From Mesorhizobium norvegicum (GTDB taxonomy: Bacteria > Pseudomonadota > Alphaproteobacteria > Rhizobiales > Rhizobiaceae): 64,000 nt of DNA. The stretch is from the NCBI RefSeq assembly GCF_004919685.1, contig NZ_SMYZ01000012.1, positions 1-64,000 on the forward strand. Reading direction: 5' to 3'. Below are positions 55,015-63,748 of this stretch, one piece after another. Made by a program: the position numbers and the translations under genes. Below the pieces are notes generated by a model. It saw nothing but the letters and a program-made list of their open reading frames with translations. It was not told the origin of the DNA and searched no databases. Numbering within the stretch: position 1 is the stretch's first letter; every line of letters starts with the position of its first letter.

Positions 55015-55917
55015 ATGACCCTGGACCAGTTGCGCATTTTCGTCGCCGTCGCGGAGCGCAGCCATATGACCAAGGCGGCGGAACTGCTGGGCATTTCGCA
55101 GTCGGCCGCATCGGCCGCCATCCGGGCGCTTGAAGAACAGCACGGCGTGCATCTGTTCAACCGGGTTGGCCGCAACATCGAGCTTGCCCAGACTGGACAC
55201 CGGTTCCTGCCCGAGGCCAAGGCCGTGCTCGAACGGGCCGCCGCCGCCCGCAATGTGCTGGAGCACGTCTCGCAGACGGTCACCGGCAGCCTCTCGATCG
55301 CCGCCAGCCAGACCATCGCCAGCTACTGGCTGCCGCGCCGGCTGGCTTCCTTCCACGAAGCCTATCCCGCCGTCAGGCTGAGCGTCAGCATCGGCAACAC
55401 CAGGCAGGTGGAGGCCAATGTCCTCGATGGCGCTGCGGATCTCGGCCTGGTCGAGGGGCGCACCGAGTCCGACATCTTGCGCCGCACCAAGGTCGACGTC
55501 GACAGGCTGATGCTGGTGGTCGCCAGCTCGCATCCGGAGATCGCCGAAGTCGCGCCCGGCCACTCCGACATCAAGGACCTGCGCTGGATCATCCGCGAGG
55601 GCGGTTCGGGCACCCGCGAGGTGCTGGAGGATCTGGCGCGCCGCGAAGGAATTTCACTTGCCGATCTGCAGATATTCCTGGTGCTGCCGAGCAATGAGGC
55701 GATCCGCCAGGCGGTCGAGGCGGGGGCCGGCGCCACCATCATTTCAGAGCTTGTGGTGGCCCGCGCAGTGGCCGAAGGCAGTCTCAGGTCCGTGCCGCTC
55801 GAACTGCCGAAACGCGACTTCGCCATGATCACTCATCGCGATCGTCAGGCAAGCCTGGCCCAGATGGCGCTCAAGGCGCATCTCGGCGCCGGCGAAACGG
55901 TGCCCGCTCGCCCGTGA
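55015..55917 (+). CDS. LysR-family transcriptional regulator
   Basis: A 300-residue LysR regulator. The winged helix is at the N-terminus (LDQLRIFVAVAERSHMTKAA, LLGISQSAASAAIRALE) and the inducer-binding domain at about 90-295 (GSLSIAASQTIASYWLPRRL). Its divergence from soeA strongly suggests control of soeABC. The sequence resembles CysL/sulfur-type LysR proteins, but the ligand is unknown. The stop is 10 nt from that of the convergent Hsp70-like gene. Confidence 0.9.
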   Translation: MTLDQLRIFVAVAERSHMTKAAELLGISQSAASAAIRALEEQHGVHLFNRVGRNIELAQTGHRFLPEAKAVLERAAAARNVLEHVSQTVTGSLSIAASQTIASYWLPRRLASFHEAYPAVRLSVSIGNTRQVEANVLDGAADLGLVEGRTESDILRRTKVDVDRLMLVVASSHPEIAEVAPGHSDIKDLRWIIREGGSGTREVLEDLARREGISLADLQIFLVLPSNEAIRQAVEAGAGATIISELVVARAVAEGSLRSVPLELPKRDFAMITHRDRQASLAQMALKAHLGAGETVPARP

Positions 55918-55927
55918 GTGGGCCGCG

Positions 55928-57184
55928 TCAGCCGAATTTTCGCTGAGCATCCAGCGCCAGGCCAAGTCCGACCGAGCCGAACATGTCGCCTTCGATGACG
56001 GATGCCTGCGGCACCAGCGACAGGATTTCTCGCCTTGCCAGCGGGATCGCGGTCGATCCGCCGGTCAGGAACACCGCAGTGATGTCGGATGGCTTCACCT
56101 CAGCGTCCCGGATGGTCTGCCCGACCGTGGCGGTGACCCGCTCGATGTCCCGGGCAATCGTGGCATCCAGCCCGCTGCGCGTGATCTCGGCGGCGAACTC
56201 CGCACCCGGCAGCTTCACCGCCACATGGGCGGACGGCCTGTCGGTCAGCTCTATCTTGGCCTTTTCGACAAGTGCCGCCAGCGCGTGTCCGTAGCGGTGT
56301 TCGACGATGTGGATGAAGCGGTCGACCATGTCGGCGCGCTCGGCCTCGTAGCGGATCTGGCGCAGATGCGTCATCGCCTTGGCGGTGTAGACCAGGTTGA
56401 TGCGCTGCCATGTCGCGAGGTCGATGAAGTAGCTTGCCGGCAGATTGCGCTTGCCATCCTTGGTTGGCGTCAAATAGCCGAGCTGCGGCATCACATGATC
56501 GATGCTCAGCAGCCGGTCGAAATCCGTGCCGCCGATATGGACGCCTCGGCTGGCCAGGATGTCGTCCTTGCGGTCGAGCGACCGGGAGCGCTCCGGCGAG
56601 ACACGCACGATCGAGAAGTCCGACGTGCCGCCGCCCATGTCGATGATCAGCGCCAGTTCCTCGCGCGTCACCTTCTGTTCGTAGTCGAGCGCCGCCGCGA
56701 TCGGCTCGAACTGGAAAGCGATATGCTTGAAACCCTGGGCGCGCGCGGCCTTTTCAAGTTCGCCTTGGGCGTTTGCATCGGCCTCGGGATCGTCGTCGAC
56801 GAACTGCACCGGACGGCCGAGCACCACGGTCTCGACCATGCCGCCGGCATCTTCCTCCAGCTTTTTGCGCAGATGCCCGAGGAACAGGCCGACGATCTCC
56901 ATGAAGCCGATCGAGCGCGCCTTGATGCGGGTCTTCTCGTGGGCCAGCGAACTGCCGAGCACGCTCTTCAGCGAACGCATCAGCCGGCCATCGATGCTGT
57001 CGGTGTAGTTGGCGATGGCGTGGCGGCCAAAACAGGTGCGGTTGTCCTCGAAGTTGAAGAACACGGCACTGGGCAGTGTCACTTGGCCGTCTTCAAGCGC
57101 GACAAGGCGCGGCTGCCCATTGCGGACCACGCCAACGGTGGAGTTTGAAGTGCCGAAGTCGATGCCGCCGAAGGCTGGTCGCAT
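55928..57184 (-). CDS. Hsp70-like (YegD-type) ATPase
   Basis: A 418-residue actin/Hsp70-fold protein. The phosphate-1 loop is GIDFGTSNSTVGVV, phosphate-2 is IIDMGGGTSDFSIV and the adenosine motif is FLTGGSTAIPLAR. It consists of the nucleotide-binding domain only and lacks the peptide-binding domain of DnaK, like YegD of E. coli, whose role is unclear. The ATG at 57184 fits the family. It is preceded on the same strand by TauE and TIGR02186 genes, with a 169-nt gap. Confidence 0.88.
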   Translation of the reverse strand: MRPAFGGIDFGTSNSTVGVVRNGQPRLVALEDGQVTLPSAVFFNFEDNRTCFGRHAIANYTDSIDGRLMRSLKSVLGSSLAHEKTRIKARSIGFMEIVGLFLGHLRKKLEEDAGGMVETVVLGRPVQFVDDDPEADANAQGELEKAARAQGFKHIAFQFEPIAAALDYEQKVTREELALIIDMGGGTSDFSIVRVSPERSRSLDRKDDILASRGVHIGGTDFDRLLSIDHVMPQLGYLTPTKDGKRNLPASYFIDLATWQRINLVYTAKAMTHLRQIRYEAERADMVDRFIHIVEHRYGHALAALVEKAKIELTDRPSAHVAVKLPGAEFAAEITRSGLDATIARDIERVTATVGQTIRDAEVKPSDITAVFLTGGSTAIPLARREILSLVPQASVIEGDMFGSVGLGLALDAQRKFG

Positions 57185-57326
57185 GACAAGTTCCTGTATT
57201 TGTCGTCGGCGAGCCGACAGGCGCCATGAGAAATCGCGCGCTGCCCGGGGACGGGCGGCTCTGCCGAACCGAATTGTTTGTGTCTGCAAGTTGGCTGGGG
57301 AGCGCGGTCTACCGCATGCTCCCGCA

Positions 57327-57352
57327 AAGGGAAACCACTTTTCGGGAAAAGT
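57327..57352. repeat. Fragment of a rhizobial palindromic repeat
   Basis: A 7-bp stem ACTTTTC / GAAAAGT (57337-57352) with a GGGAAACC flank lies just after the TIGR02186 stop. It resembles part of the 44393 element. It may act as a weak terminator on the minus strand. Confidence 0.45.
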
Positions 57353-57353
57353 T

Positions 57354-58145
57354 CTAATCGCGCCGGAAGATCAGCCGTCCGAGCCAGCCGGTCAGCATGG
57401 CCAGCGATATCGCGAAGACGCCATAGAGGAAGGAATAATTGTGGGCGACACGGAAGATCGACTGTTCGAAACCGGATTTGCGGATTTCGAGCTGGGCCGA
57501 GCTTTCCTTGATGAACAGGCCGCTCTTGAACAGGAAGGCACGCGCCTTGTGGGTGCCGACCGGAACGTTCGGCGCCAGCCTGACGGTGGCGCGGAACAGG
57601 TTCTGCGACAGGAATTGCACGCCGCCGACATTCTCGCTGTAAAGGCCGGTCGCCGACTTGCGCTCGCGCAACGCAGCGGTGAATTCCTCGATGGTCGCCG
57701 GGCTGTCGCCGGCATCGGCGGGCTGCATGTAGAGGTTGGAGGCGCCGAGCGACAGCTGCTTGTAGCTGTTGGGCTCGGTGATGTCCTGCAACGGCCGCGT
57801 CGTCGCCACCGAATAGGACACCGGCACGTTCTCGAAGGTCTCGGAGTCCAGATTGACCCAGACGCCGAGCACGCGGTCCTTGCGGCGCACCACCACCGGT
57901 TTGGGCGGGCCTTCGAGCACGACGATGACATCGTAACGGCCCTGGCGCGCGACGAGTGGATCAGGATTTTCCAGCGAACCGAAGATGGTCAGGTCGGCGC
58001 CGGAAAAGCCGGCGGTGATCGAGACATTGTCGGTGGAGAGCCCGATCTGGATGCCTTCCGTCAGCGGGGTCTGTGCCTTCGCCGGCGCGGCGGCCGCAAG
58101 CAGTGACAGGAAAATGGCGGTTGCGAATACGTTCGGAGCCCTCAT
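57354..58145 (-). CDS. TIGR02186 family membrane-anchored periplasmic protein
   Basis: A 263-residue protein with a signal peptide (ATAIFLSLLAAAAPAKA), a mostly beta periplasmic region (about 25-225), and a C-terminal membrane helix (about 235-257, FAISLAMLTGWLGRLIF). It matches the alphaproteobacterial family TIGR02186, of unknown function, commonly paired with TauE/SafE exporters. Its ATG overlaps the TauE stop by one base (TGATG), so synthesis is coupled. I infer a role as accessory protein of the exporter. Confidence 0.82.
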   Translation of the reverse strand: MRAPNVFATAIFLSLLAAAAPAKAQTPLTEGIQIGLSTDNVSITAGFSGADLTIFGSLENPDPLVARQGRYDVIVVLEGPPKPVVVRRKDRVLGVWVNLDSETFENVPVSYSVATTRPLQDITEPNSYKQLSLGASNLYMQPADAGDSPATIEEFTAALRERKSATGLYSENVGGVQFLSQNLFRATVRLAPNVPVGTHKARAFLFKSGLFIKESSAQLEIRKSGFEQSIFRVAHNYSFLYGVFAISLAMLTGWLGRLIFRRD

Positions 58146-59068
58146 CAGTTAAGGCCTGCGGCGGACAGCGAATAGAGATTGGGCGGGGTGACGAAAAGAT
58201 CGATGGCCAATCGTATTGCCACCGCCAGCACCAGCAGCGCCAGCAAGGCCCTGAGCTGCTCGCCGCGCAGCCTCTGACCGGCCTTGGCGCCATATTGCGC
58301 GCCGGCCACGCCGCCCGCCATCAACAGGAAGGCCAGCACGACATCGACCGTCTGGTTGGTGGTGGCGTGGACCAGCGTCGTATAGGCGGAGGTGAAGATG
58401 ATCTGGAACAGCGAGGTGCCGATGACGACGTTGGTCGGCACTTTCAGCAGATAGATCAGCGCCGGCACCATGATGAAGCCGCCGCCGACGCCCATGATCG
58501 ACGACAGGAAGCCGATGCCGGCGCCAAGGCCAAGCACCGGGATGACGCTGACGAACAGTTTTGAGGCCCTGAAGCGCATCTTCAGCGGCAAGCGGTGGAT
58601 CCAGTTGTGCTGGCCGGATTTCTTCAGCACCGGTGCCGCACCGCTGCGCGTGGCGCGCAGCGCATTGACGCTTTCGACCAGCATCAGCCCGCCGACAGTG
58701 CCGAGCAGCACGACGTAGAGCAGCGAGATGAACAGATCGAGCTGGCCGAGGCGGCGCAGGAAGGCGAAGACGTAGATGCCGCCGGTGGAGCCGATGATGC
58801 CGCCGGCCAGCAACACCCCACCGAGCTTGAAGTCGAGCGTCCCTCGCTTCATGTGCGAAAGGACGCCGGAGACGGAGGAGGCGATGACCTGGTTGGCGCC
58901 GGTGGCGACCGCGATCGCCGGGGGTATGTTGTAGAAGATCAAGAGCGGCGTGATGAGGAAGCCGCCGCCGACGCCGAACATGCCCGACAGGAAGCCCACC
59001 GCCGCACCCATGGCCAGCAGGACGAAGACGTTGACGGAAATTTCCGCGATCGGGAGATAGATGCCCAC
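58145..59068 (-). CDS. TauE/SafE-family sulfite (sulfonate) exporter
   Basis: A 307-residue membrane protein with eight or so helices and the two-fold repeat of the TauE/SafE family: AVGFLSGMFGVGGGFLITPLL in the first half (motif GVGGGF) and SIMGVGGGFIMVPALIY in the second. Members export sulfite, sulfoacetate or related anions. The start is GTG at 59068. The adjacent soe genes make sulfite a reasonable substrate. It is the first gene of a coupled pair with TIGR02186. Confidence 0.87.
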   Translation of the reverse strand: MGIYLPIAEISVNVFVLLAMGAAVGFLSGMFGVGGGFLITPLLIFYNIPPAIAVATGANQVIASSVSGVLSHMKRGTLDFKLGGVLLAGGIIGSTGGIYVFAFLRRLGQLDLFISLLYVVLLGTVGGLMLVESVNALRATRSGAAPVLKKSGQHNWIHRLPLKMRFRASKLFVSVIPVLGLGAGIGFLSSIMGVGGGFIMVPALIYLLKVPTNVVIGTSLFQIIFTSAYTTLVHATTNQTVDVVLAFLLMAGGVAGAQYGAKAGQRLRGEQLRALLALLVLAVAIRLAIDLFVTPPNLYSLSAAGLN

Positions 59069-59233
59069 CCGTCAGTCTCGATCAGTTCTGCCTGTCGGCG
59101 AATGCAACCGTTGCGGGCATCTTGGACCGACAAGCCAATTCGTTCTTGCGCCGGAGGTGCTGCGAAGTCAAACCGCGCCACGCCGCCGAAACAAAAAACA
59201 TCTCAATCAGTTAACAGGCAAATGTGTGGCAAG

Positions 59234-59253
59234 GGCGTCGTGGAAGCGACGCC
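59234..59253. terminator. Hairpin downstream of the PodJ-like gene
   Basis: A perfect 7-bp stem (GGCGTCG / CGACGCC) with a 6-nt loop lies 8 nt past the stop of the minus-strand gene. No U-run follows, so it is only terminator-like. Confidence 0.35.
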
Positions 59254-59260
59254 TCTGCCG

Positions 59261-62200
59261 TTATTTGCGCGCCAGCAGCGCCTTGACCAGTTTTTCATCG
59301 ACCTCGCCGGTCGCCGGCATCTTGTTGTCGGTCTGGAAAGCCATGATCGCAGTCTTCGTCTTCTGGCCCATCTTGCCGTCGGCGCCGCCGGCGTCGTAGC
59401 CGTTCTTGTTGAGAATGCGCTGGATGTTCTGGACGGCCTTCGTCATGTCGATGCTGGCGGTCGTCTGCGGTGCGCCGTCCTGCCAGGATTCGGGAATGTC
59501 GGCCGAATTGGCTGCCGCATCCAGCGGCTTGGCCTTCCACAGTTCGGCCGCGGCGCGGGCGCGTTCGAGCTGCTCGGGCCGCAGCGCGTTGGCGATCTCG
59601 TCACGCTTGGCCGCGGCATCCTTGTCGCCCGTCTTGGCGACCAGCGCGAACCATTTGTAGGACTCTTCGAGGTTCTGCTTCATGCCGACGCCCTTGGCGG
59701 CGAGGATGCCGAGATTGAACTGGCTGTCCTTGACGCCGACATCGGCCGCCGCCTGGAACCAGTGTGCGGCCGATTCATTGTCGGTCACGCCGTCTGCCGC
59801 CATGGCGAACAGCACGGCCAGATTGTGCATGCCGCTGGCGTTGCCCTGCGCCGCGGAAAGCTGGTACCAGGTCTTCGCCTTCTTGATGTCGCGCGCGACG
59901 CCGATGCCCTTTTCGTAGAAATTGCCGATGCGGTATTCGGCCGGCGCGAAGCCGAGCTCCGCCGACTTCTCGTACCATTTGGCCGCTGCCGCCATATCTT
60001 CCTTGACGCCGCGCGACTCGGCATAGCGCGAGCCGATCTCGAACAGCGCCTTGGCATCGCCGCCGGCGGCGGCATCGCGCAAGGCGACCGGGCCGGCGTC
60101 AGTGGGAATATCGAACTTTGCCGTCGTCGCCGCCGGCGAAGCGTCCACTGGCGCAACCGCGCCCGTGGTGTCCTTGGCGGCGGTCGGCTGAGCCGCCATC
60201 GGCTGGGTGTCGGCATCGGTTGCTTCAGCGGATGGCGCAGCAGCCGGGGCAGGCACGGCAGAAGCTGTCGTGTCGGACGCCGCCGCGTTCGCATCGGCGG
60301 TTGCCGCCGAAGCGAACGGTGCAGGAGCCGGCTGGGCTGGCGGCGCGGCATCCATCGACGGCTCGGCGCCTGGCGGCGTGGCCATCGGGGTTTGCGATGC
60401 CTTATCGTCCTTGGTTAGCGGTTCGGACGGTTCGGCCTGTCTGACGACACGGTCCGGCGCGCTTTCCGCTGCCGGAGGCTGAATGTCTGTCTTCGGCTGG
60501 CCGGCGGCGTCGAATGAGGCGGTTTTCACCGGCTGCGAGGCGACGATCGGCGCGACATCGTTGCTTGCCACCTGGGCGGGATCGGCGAAGAAGGCCTTGC
60601 CCAGTTGCAGGGCGCCCAGCGCCAGCAAGATCGCGGTCGTCCCCATCAGGATCGGCTTGCGCCGTGCCTTGAGCAGGTCGCCGATCCGCAGCGCCTTCAC
60701 CGGTCCAGTCACCGTCGACTGGCGCTTCAGCGCATCGGCCTCGGCGGCAGCGGCCTGGGCCGCGCGCCGGGCCGCGGCGATGAAATCCGATTTCGCGGCA
60801 TCGGTGTCGCTGGGCTTGGCCGGCTGGCCGCGCTCGTCACGCACGCGTTTCATGATGGCATTGAGGTCAGGTGCGCCGGAGCCGGGCTCCAGCGGCCGGT
60901 TGGCCATTTTCGGATCGAGCGGCTCGTCGAGATCGACGCTCGGTATTGGGGCACTCGGCGCCGAGCCGGCCAGTGGCGGAATGTCCGCCTCCTTCTTGCC
61001 CTTGAAGGCGCGGGCCAGCCCGCCGAACATCGATCTGCGGCCGCCCGCCTGTTCGTTCTTCTCGACAATCGTGTCGGAGCCGAGAGCAGCCATGGCCGCA
61101 GCCGCTGCGGCTTCGGCGGGCGTGCGCGTGCCAATACCCAGGCCCAGGCCGCTATGCGTGCCCAGATCGCCACGAGCACCCGGCTCATTGCGCAGGATGG
61201 CGGCGGCGCGGCCATCGAGATCGGCCATGTCCCCAGTCAATGGCAGTGGCTGATAGATATCCATCGACGGTGCGTCGACGGCCATCTTGGGTCGCCGTGC
61301 GCCGCGCCAGTTGCTCGGCTCGACCGGTGCCGCATCCAGGAGTTCGCTCATCGCCTCGACCGGCTCGCCGGGTTCGAGCGAACCCAGCCGGTCGACGATC
61401 TTGAGCAACGTGTCGTGGATGGCCTCGAATGTTCTCGAATTGCGCTCGTCGGAGCGCCGCGTCAGCGTTTCAAGCGTCTTCAAATCCTGGGCGAGGCCGG
61501 AAACGGCGGTCGTATTGGCGCTCGAACCGGCCAGCGATTGCACTGCGTTCTCGGCCGCTTCGCGCGCCGCGCCAAGGATGGAATCGCGGGTTCCAGCGAG
61601 TGACTTTTCAATTTCGTTGAGACGCGGGCTGATGTCCTCGAATTCCGGCAGCGGCATGCTGGGCTTGGAAAGATGGGCGGACAGGCCGGCGACCTGCGCC
61701 TCCAGGCTGCGGATCAGCGCCGGATCGATGCCGGCCACCTGCGCTGCCGATGCGTCCAGCCGGCTTGAAATGTCTTCGAGCCGGCTTTCCAGGCCGCGGA
61801 TCGCCGCTTCGCCTGCGGGATCGGGAACACGCGTTTCCATGCGCTTGGCCAAAGCGGTGAAGCGGGCATCGATGGCTTCCATGATGCCGGCGCTGTCGAC
61901 CTGCGGCATGCGCTGGTCGAGCCTGTCGGCAACCTCGTCCAGCCGGCGTTCGAGATCGCGGAACAGCATGTTGCCCTGTTCGATGGCGTCACCCTGGCGG
62001 CGTTCCATCATGCCCGACAGCACGTCGAAGCGCTGCTCCAGCCCGTGGAAGATGTAGTCGGGGTCGGGCATGGCGGGCGCCTGATCGATCTTGTCGGCGA
62101 TGAGTGCGATCTGCTTGGCCAGGCGCTCCATCGCCTGCTCGGGCAGATTGGCGCGGCCGGCGAGCTCGTCGACCCGGCTCGACAGCGTACCCAGCCGGTC

Positions 62201-63292
62201 CATGACCGCGTTGCCGGGCCGATCCTGCGCCACTTCCTCGATCTGGCTGGCAAGCGAGTCGATCCGCCTCTCGATGCGCTCGAAAGCCTCGTGGTCGAAT
62301 GAATTGGCTTGCGCCGCGACCGTCGATGCGACGATGGCGCGGGAAATCTCGTCCAGCCGCTCGTCGATCATGCCAAGCGTGTCGCTGCCGCGGTTGTCCT
62401 GCTGGCTGGCGAAGTGATCGACGGCGCCGGCAAGCGTGCGCACCTTTTCCTCGAGCGAGCGCAGGGACAGCGATTCCGGCAGGTTGTTGACGGCATTGCT
62501 GATCTGCTCCAGCCGGTCGGTCAGAACAGACAGGCCCGGGTCGTCCGAGCGCTTGCGCTGATCGGCGTCGACACGGTCCTCGAAAGCCGTCCAGCGGCGA
62601 TCGAAATCGTCCCAGCGGCGGTCGACCTTCTGCACGCTCTCTTCGCGCGCCAGCGTGTCGAGCGCGGCTTTGACCTGTTCGAGCTCGAGCCGCAGCATGT
62701 TGACGCTTCTGTCGTCGCTCTTCTCGGCCAGCGTCTGGATGGCGCCGGAAAGCCGTTCGAATTCAAGACCGAGTTCGGCGCTGCCCTTGGCCGAAGCGCC
62801 GGGCCTGGCGCCCGACTGGAAAGCCCGCTCGATCTCCTTGCGCAGTGCTTCGAATTCGCGCTGCAGCCCTGATGTCATCTGGTGGCGCAATTCCTCGCGC
62901 ATGCCGCGCAACTCGCCGGCGATCTTGCCGACCATGGCCACGCCGTCCTCCTGGCCGCGCACGCGATCGATGTCGCGGGCAATGGCCTGGTAAGCGGTGG
63001 CTCCCTGCATCGGGCTCTTCGGGCGCGGCGCCGGCTGCGGATCCTCATACCAGCGCTGCTGGCCGGCGGACCGGGCGGCGGCGGGATAGCGCGCATCGGC
63101 GCCATATTGGCGGGGGTCGGGTTGGCGGAGATCTGGTTGGCGGGGATCGGGACGTGCCATCGGATCCTCGCGCGTCCGCTCCAGCCGCTGCTCCAGCGTC
63201 TCCAGCGACTGGTTCAACTGCTCGAGCGTGGTCTGCGGCCTGCGCTGCCTGCCGGCGTTGAGTGTATCGAGATAGGACCGCTTGCTGTTCAT
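59261..63292 (-). CDS. podJ: PodJ-like polarity protein (coiled coil, one TM, Sel1 repeats, peptidoglycan-binding domain)
   Basis: A 1343-residue protein. Residues 1-640 are rich in coiled coil (many LEQRLD/LEERLD-type heptads). A Pro/Ala-rich linker follows. One membrane helix lies near 878-900 (ILMGTTAILLALGALQLG), then an Ala/Pro-rich periplasmic stretch. Sel1 repeats occupy about 1069-1230 (ALFEIGSRYAESRGVKED, YRIGNFYEKGIGVARDI). A C-terminal peptidoglycan-binding domain ends the protein (NIQRILNKNGYDAGGADG). This architecture is that of PodJ, which recruits pole-building and cell-cycle factors. The name is by architecture. Its target here may include the Tad pilus, since CpaE is localised by PodJ in Caulobacter. 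Confidence 0.8.
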   Translation of the reverse strand: MNSKRSYLDTLNAGRQRRPQTTLEQLNQSLETLEQRLERTREDPMARPDPRQPDLRQPDPRQYGADARYPAAARSAGQQRWYEDPQPAPRPKSPMQGATAYQAIARDIDRVRGQEDGVAMVGKIAGELRGMREELRHQMTSGLQREFEALRKEIERAFQSGARPGASAKGSAELGLEFERLSGAIQTLAEKSDDRSVNMLRLELEQVKAALDTLAREESVQKVDRRWDDFDRRWTAFEDRVDADQRKRSDDPGLSVLTDRLEQISNAVNNLPESLSLRSLEEKVRTLAGAVDHFASQQDNRGSDTLGMIDERLDEISRAIVASTVAAQANSFDHEAFERIERRIDSLASQIEEVAQDRPGNAVMDRLGTLSSRVDELAGRANLPEQAMERLAKQIALIADKIDQAPAMPDPDYIFHGLEQRFDVLSGMMERRQGDAIEQGNMLFRDLERRLDEVADRLDQRMPQVDSAGIMEAIDARFTALAKRMETRVPDPAGEAAIRGLESRLEDISSRLDASAAQVAGIDPALIRSLEAQVAGLSAHLSKPSMPLPEFEDISPRLNEIEKSLAGTRDSILGAAREAAENAVQSLAGSSANTTAVSGLAQDLKTLETLTRRSDERNSRTFEAIHDTLLKIVDRLGSLEPGEPVEAMSELLDAAPVEPSNWRGARRPKMAVDAPSMDIYQPLPLTGDMADLDGRAAAILRNEPGARGDLGTHSGLGLGIGTRTPAEAAAAAAMAALGSDTIVEKNEQAGGRRSMFGGLARAFKGKKEADIPPLAGSAPSAPIPSVDLDEPLDPKMANRPLEPGSGAPDLNAIMKRVRDERGQPAKPSDTDAAKSDFIAAARRAAQAAAAEADALKRQSTVTGPVKALRIGDLLKARRKPILMGTTAILLALGALQLGKAFFADPAQVASNDVAPIVASQPVKTASFDAAGQPKTDIQPPAAESAPDRVVRQAEPSEPLTKDDKASQTPMATPPGAEPSMDAAPPAQPAPAPFASAATADANAAASDTTASAVPAPAAAPSAEATDADTQPMAAQPTAAKDTTGAVAPVDASPAATTAKFDIPTDAGPVALRDAAAGGDAKALFEIGSRYAESRGVKEDMAAAAKWYEKSAELGFAPAEYRIGNFYEKGIGVARDIKKAKTWYQLSAAQGNASGMHNLAVLFAMAADGVTDNESAAHWFQAAADVGVKDSQFNLGILAAKGVGMKQNLEESYKWFALVAKTGDKDAAAKRDEIANALRPEQLERARAAAELWKAKPLDAAANSADIPESWQDGAPQTTASIDMTKAVQNIQRILNKNGYDAGGADGKMGQKTKTAIMAFQTDNKMPATGEVDEKLVKALLARK

Positions 63293-63748
63293 AGGTGCGT
63301 CCGTCTTTCAGAATGGCTGGCTCGTGGCCAGTTCCCCCAAGTCCCTGTCGGAACGAAGGCGACCTGCGGCTATGCCGCGGCGGAAGACGAGCTTCCCGGG
63401 TTCTCACCCGCGCTCCGAAAAACCGTGAAAAATTCGATACAGGATAAACACGGGTAGCCGACGTGCCCACATTTCCCCCAACGTGGTAAACAACGCGTTA
63501 ACCAAACTTAAGAAGTTGCAAGGATGTTGGCTGCCGACTTGGCGGTGCGGCATAAAGCTCACCGCGCAGAACGCCCTTGCGTCATGAGGCGGCTATCGGT
63601 ATAGAATTGACGTAAACGTAAAAGGCGCATCGAGCGTGCTGTTTGCGATTTGTTTGTTGAAACCACGACGGGAAGCACGCCCCTGCTTCCAGTCAGGCGA
63701 CGCACGGTCCAGGACCGCGACGCCACCAGACGGGGAAAGCCAGTGACC
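63293..63748. promoter_or_regulatory. Divergent region between the PodJ-like gene and merR
   Basis: About 455 nt without a gene. The podJ side includes TTAA-N6-TTAA near 63499-63512 (one base short of a CtrA spacing). The merR side includes a TATAGAAT element (63600-63607) overlapping a dyad at 63607-63622. No repeat element or small gene is evident. Confidence 0.4.
63607..63622 (+). promoter_or_regulatory. Candidate operator of the MerR regulator
   Basis: TTGACGT-AA-ACGTAAA forms a near-perfect dyad (six of seven positions), about 125 nt before the merR start. The shape resembles operators of LiuR-like MerR regulators of branched-chain and fatty acid catabolism. Binding is inferred. Confidence 0.45.

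Noticed and set aside
63499..63512. CtrA site upstream of the PodJ-like gene (TTAA..TTAA)
   Set aside because: The spacing is 6 nt instead of the required 7, so it is not a full site; left as a remark only.
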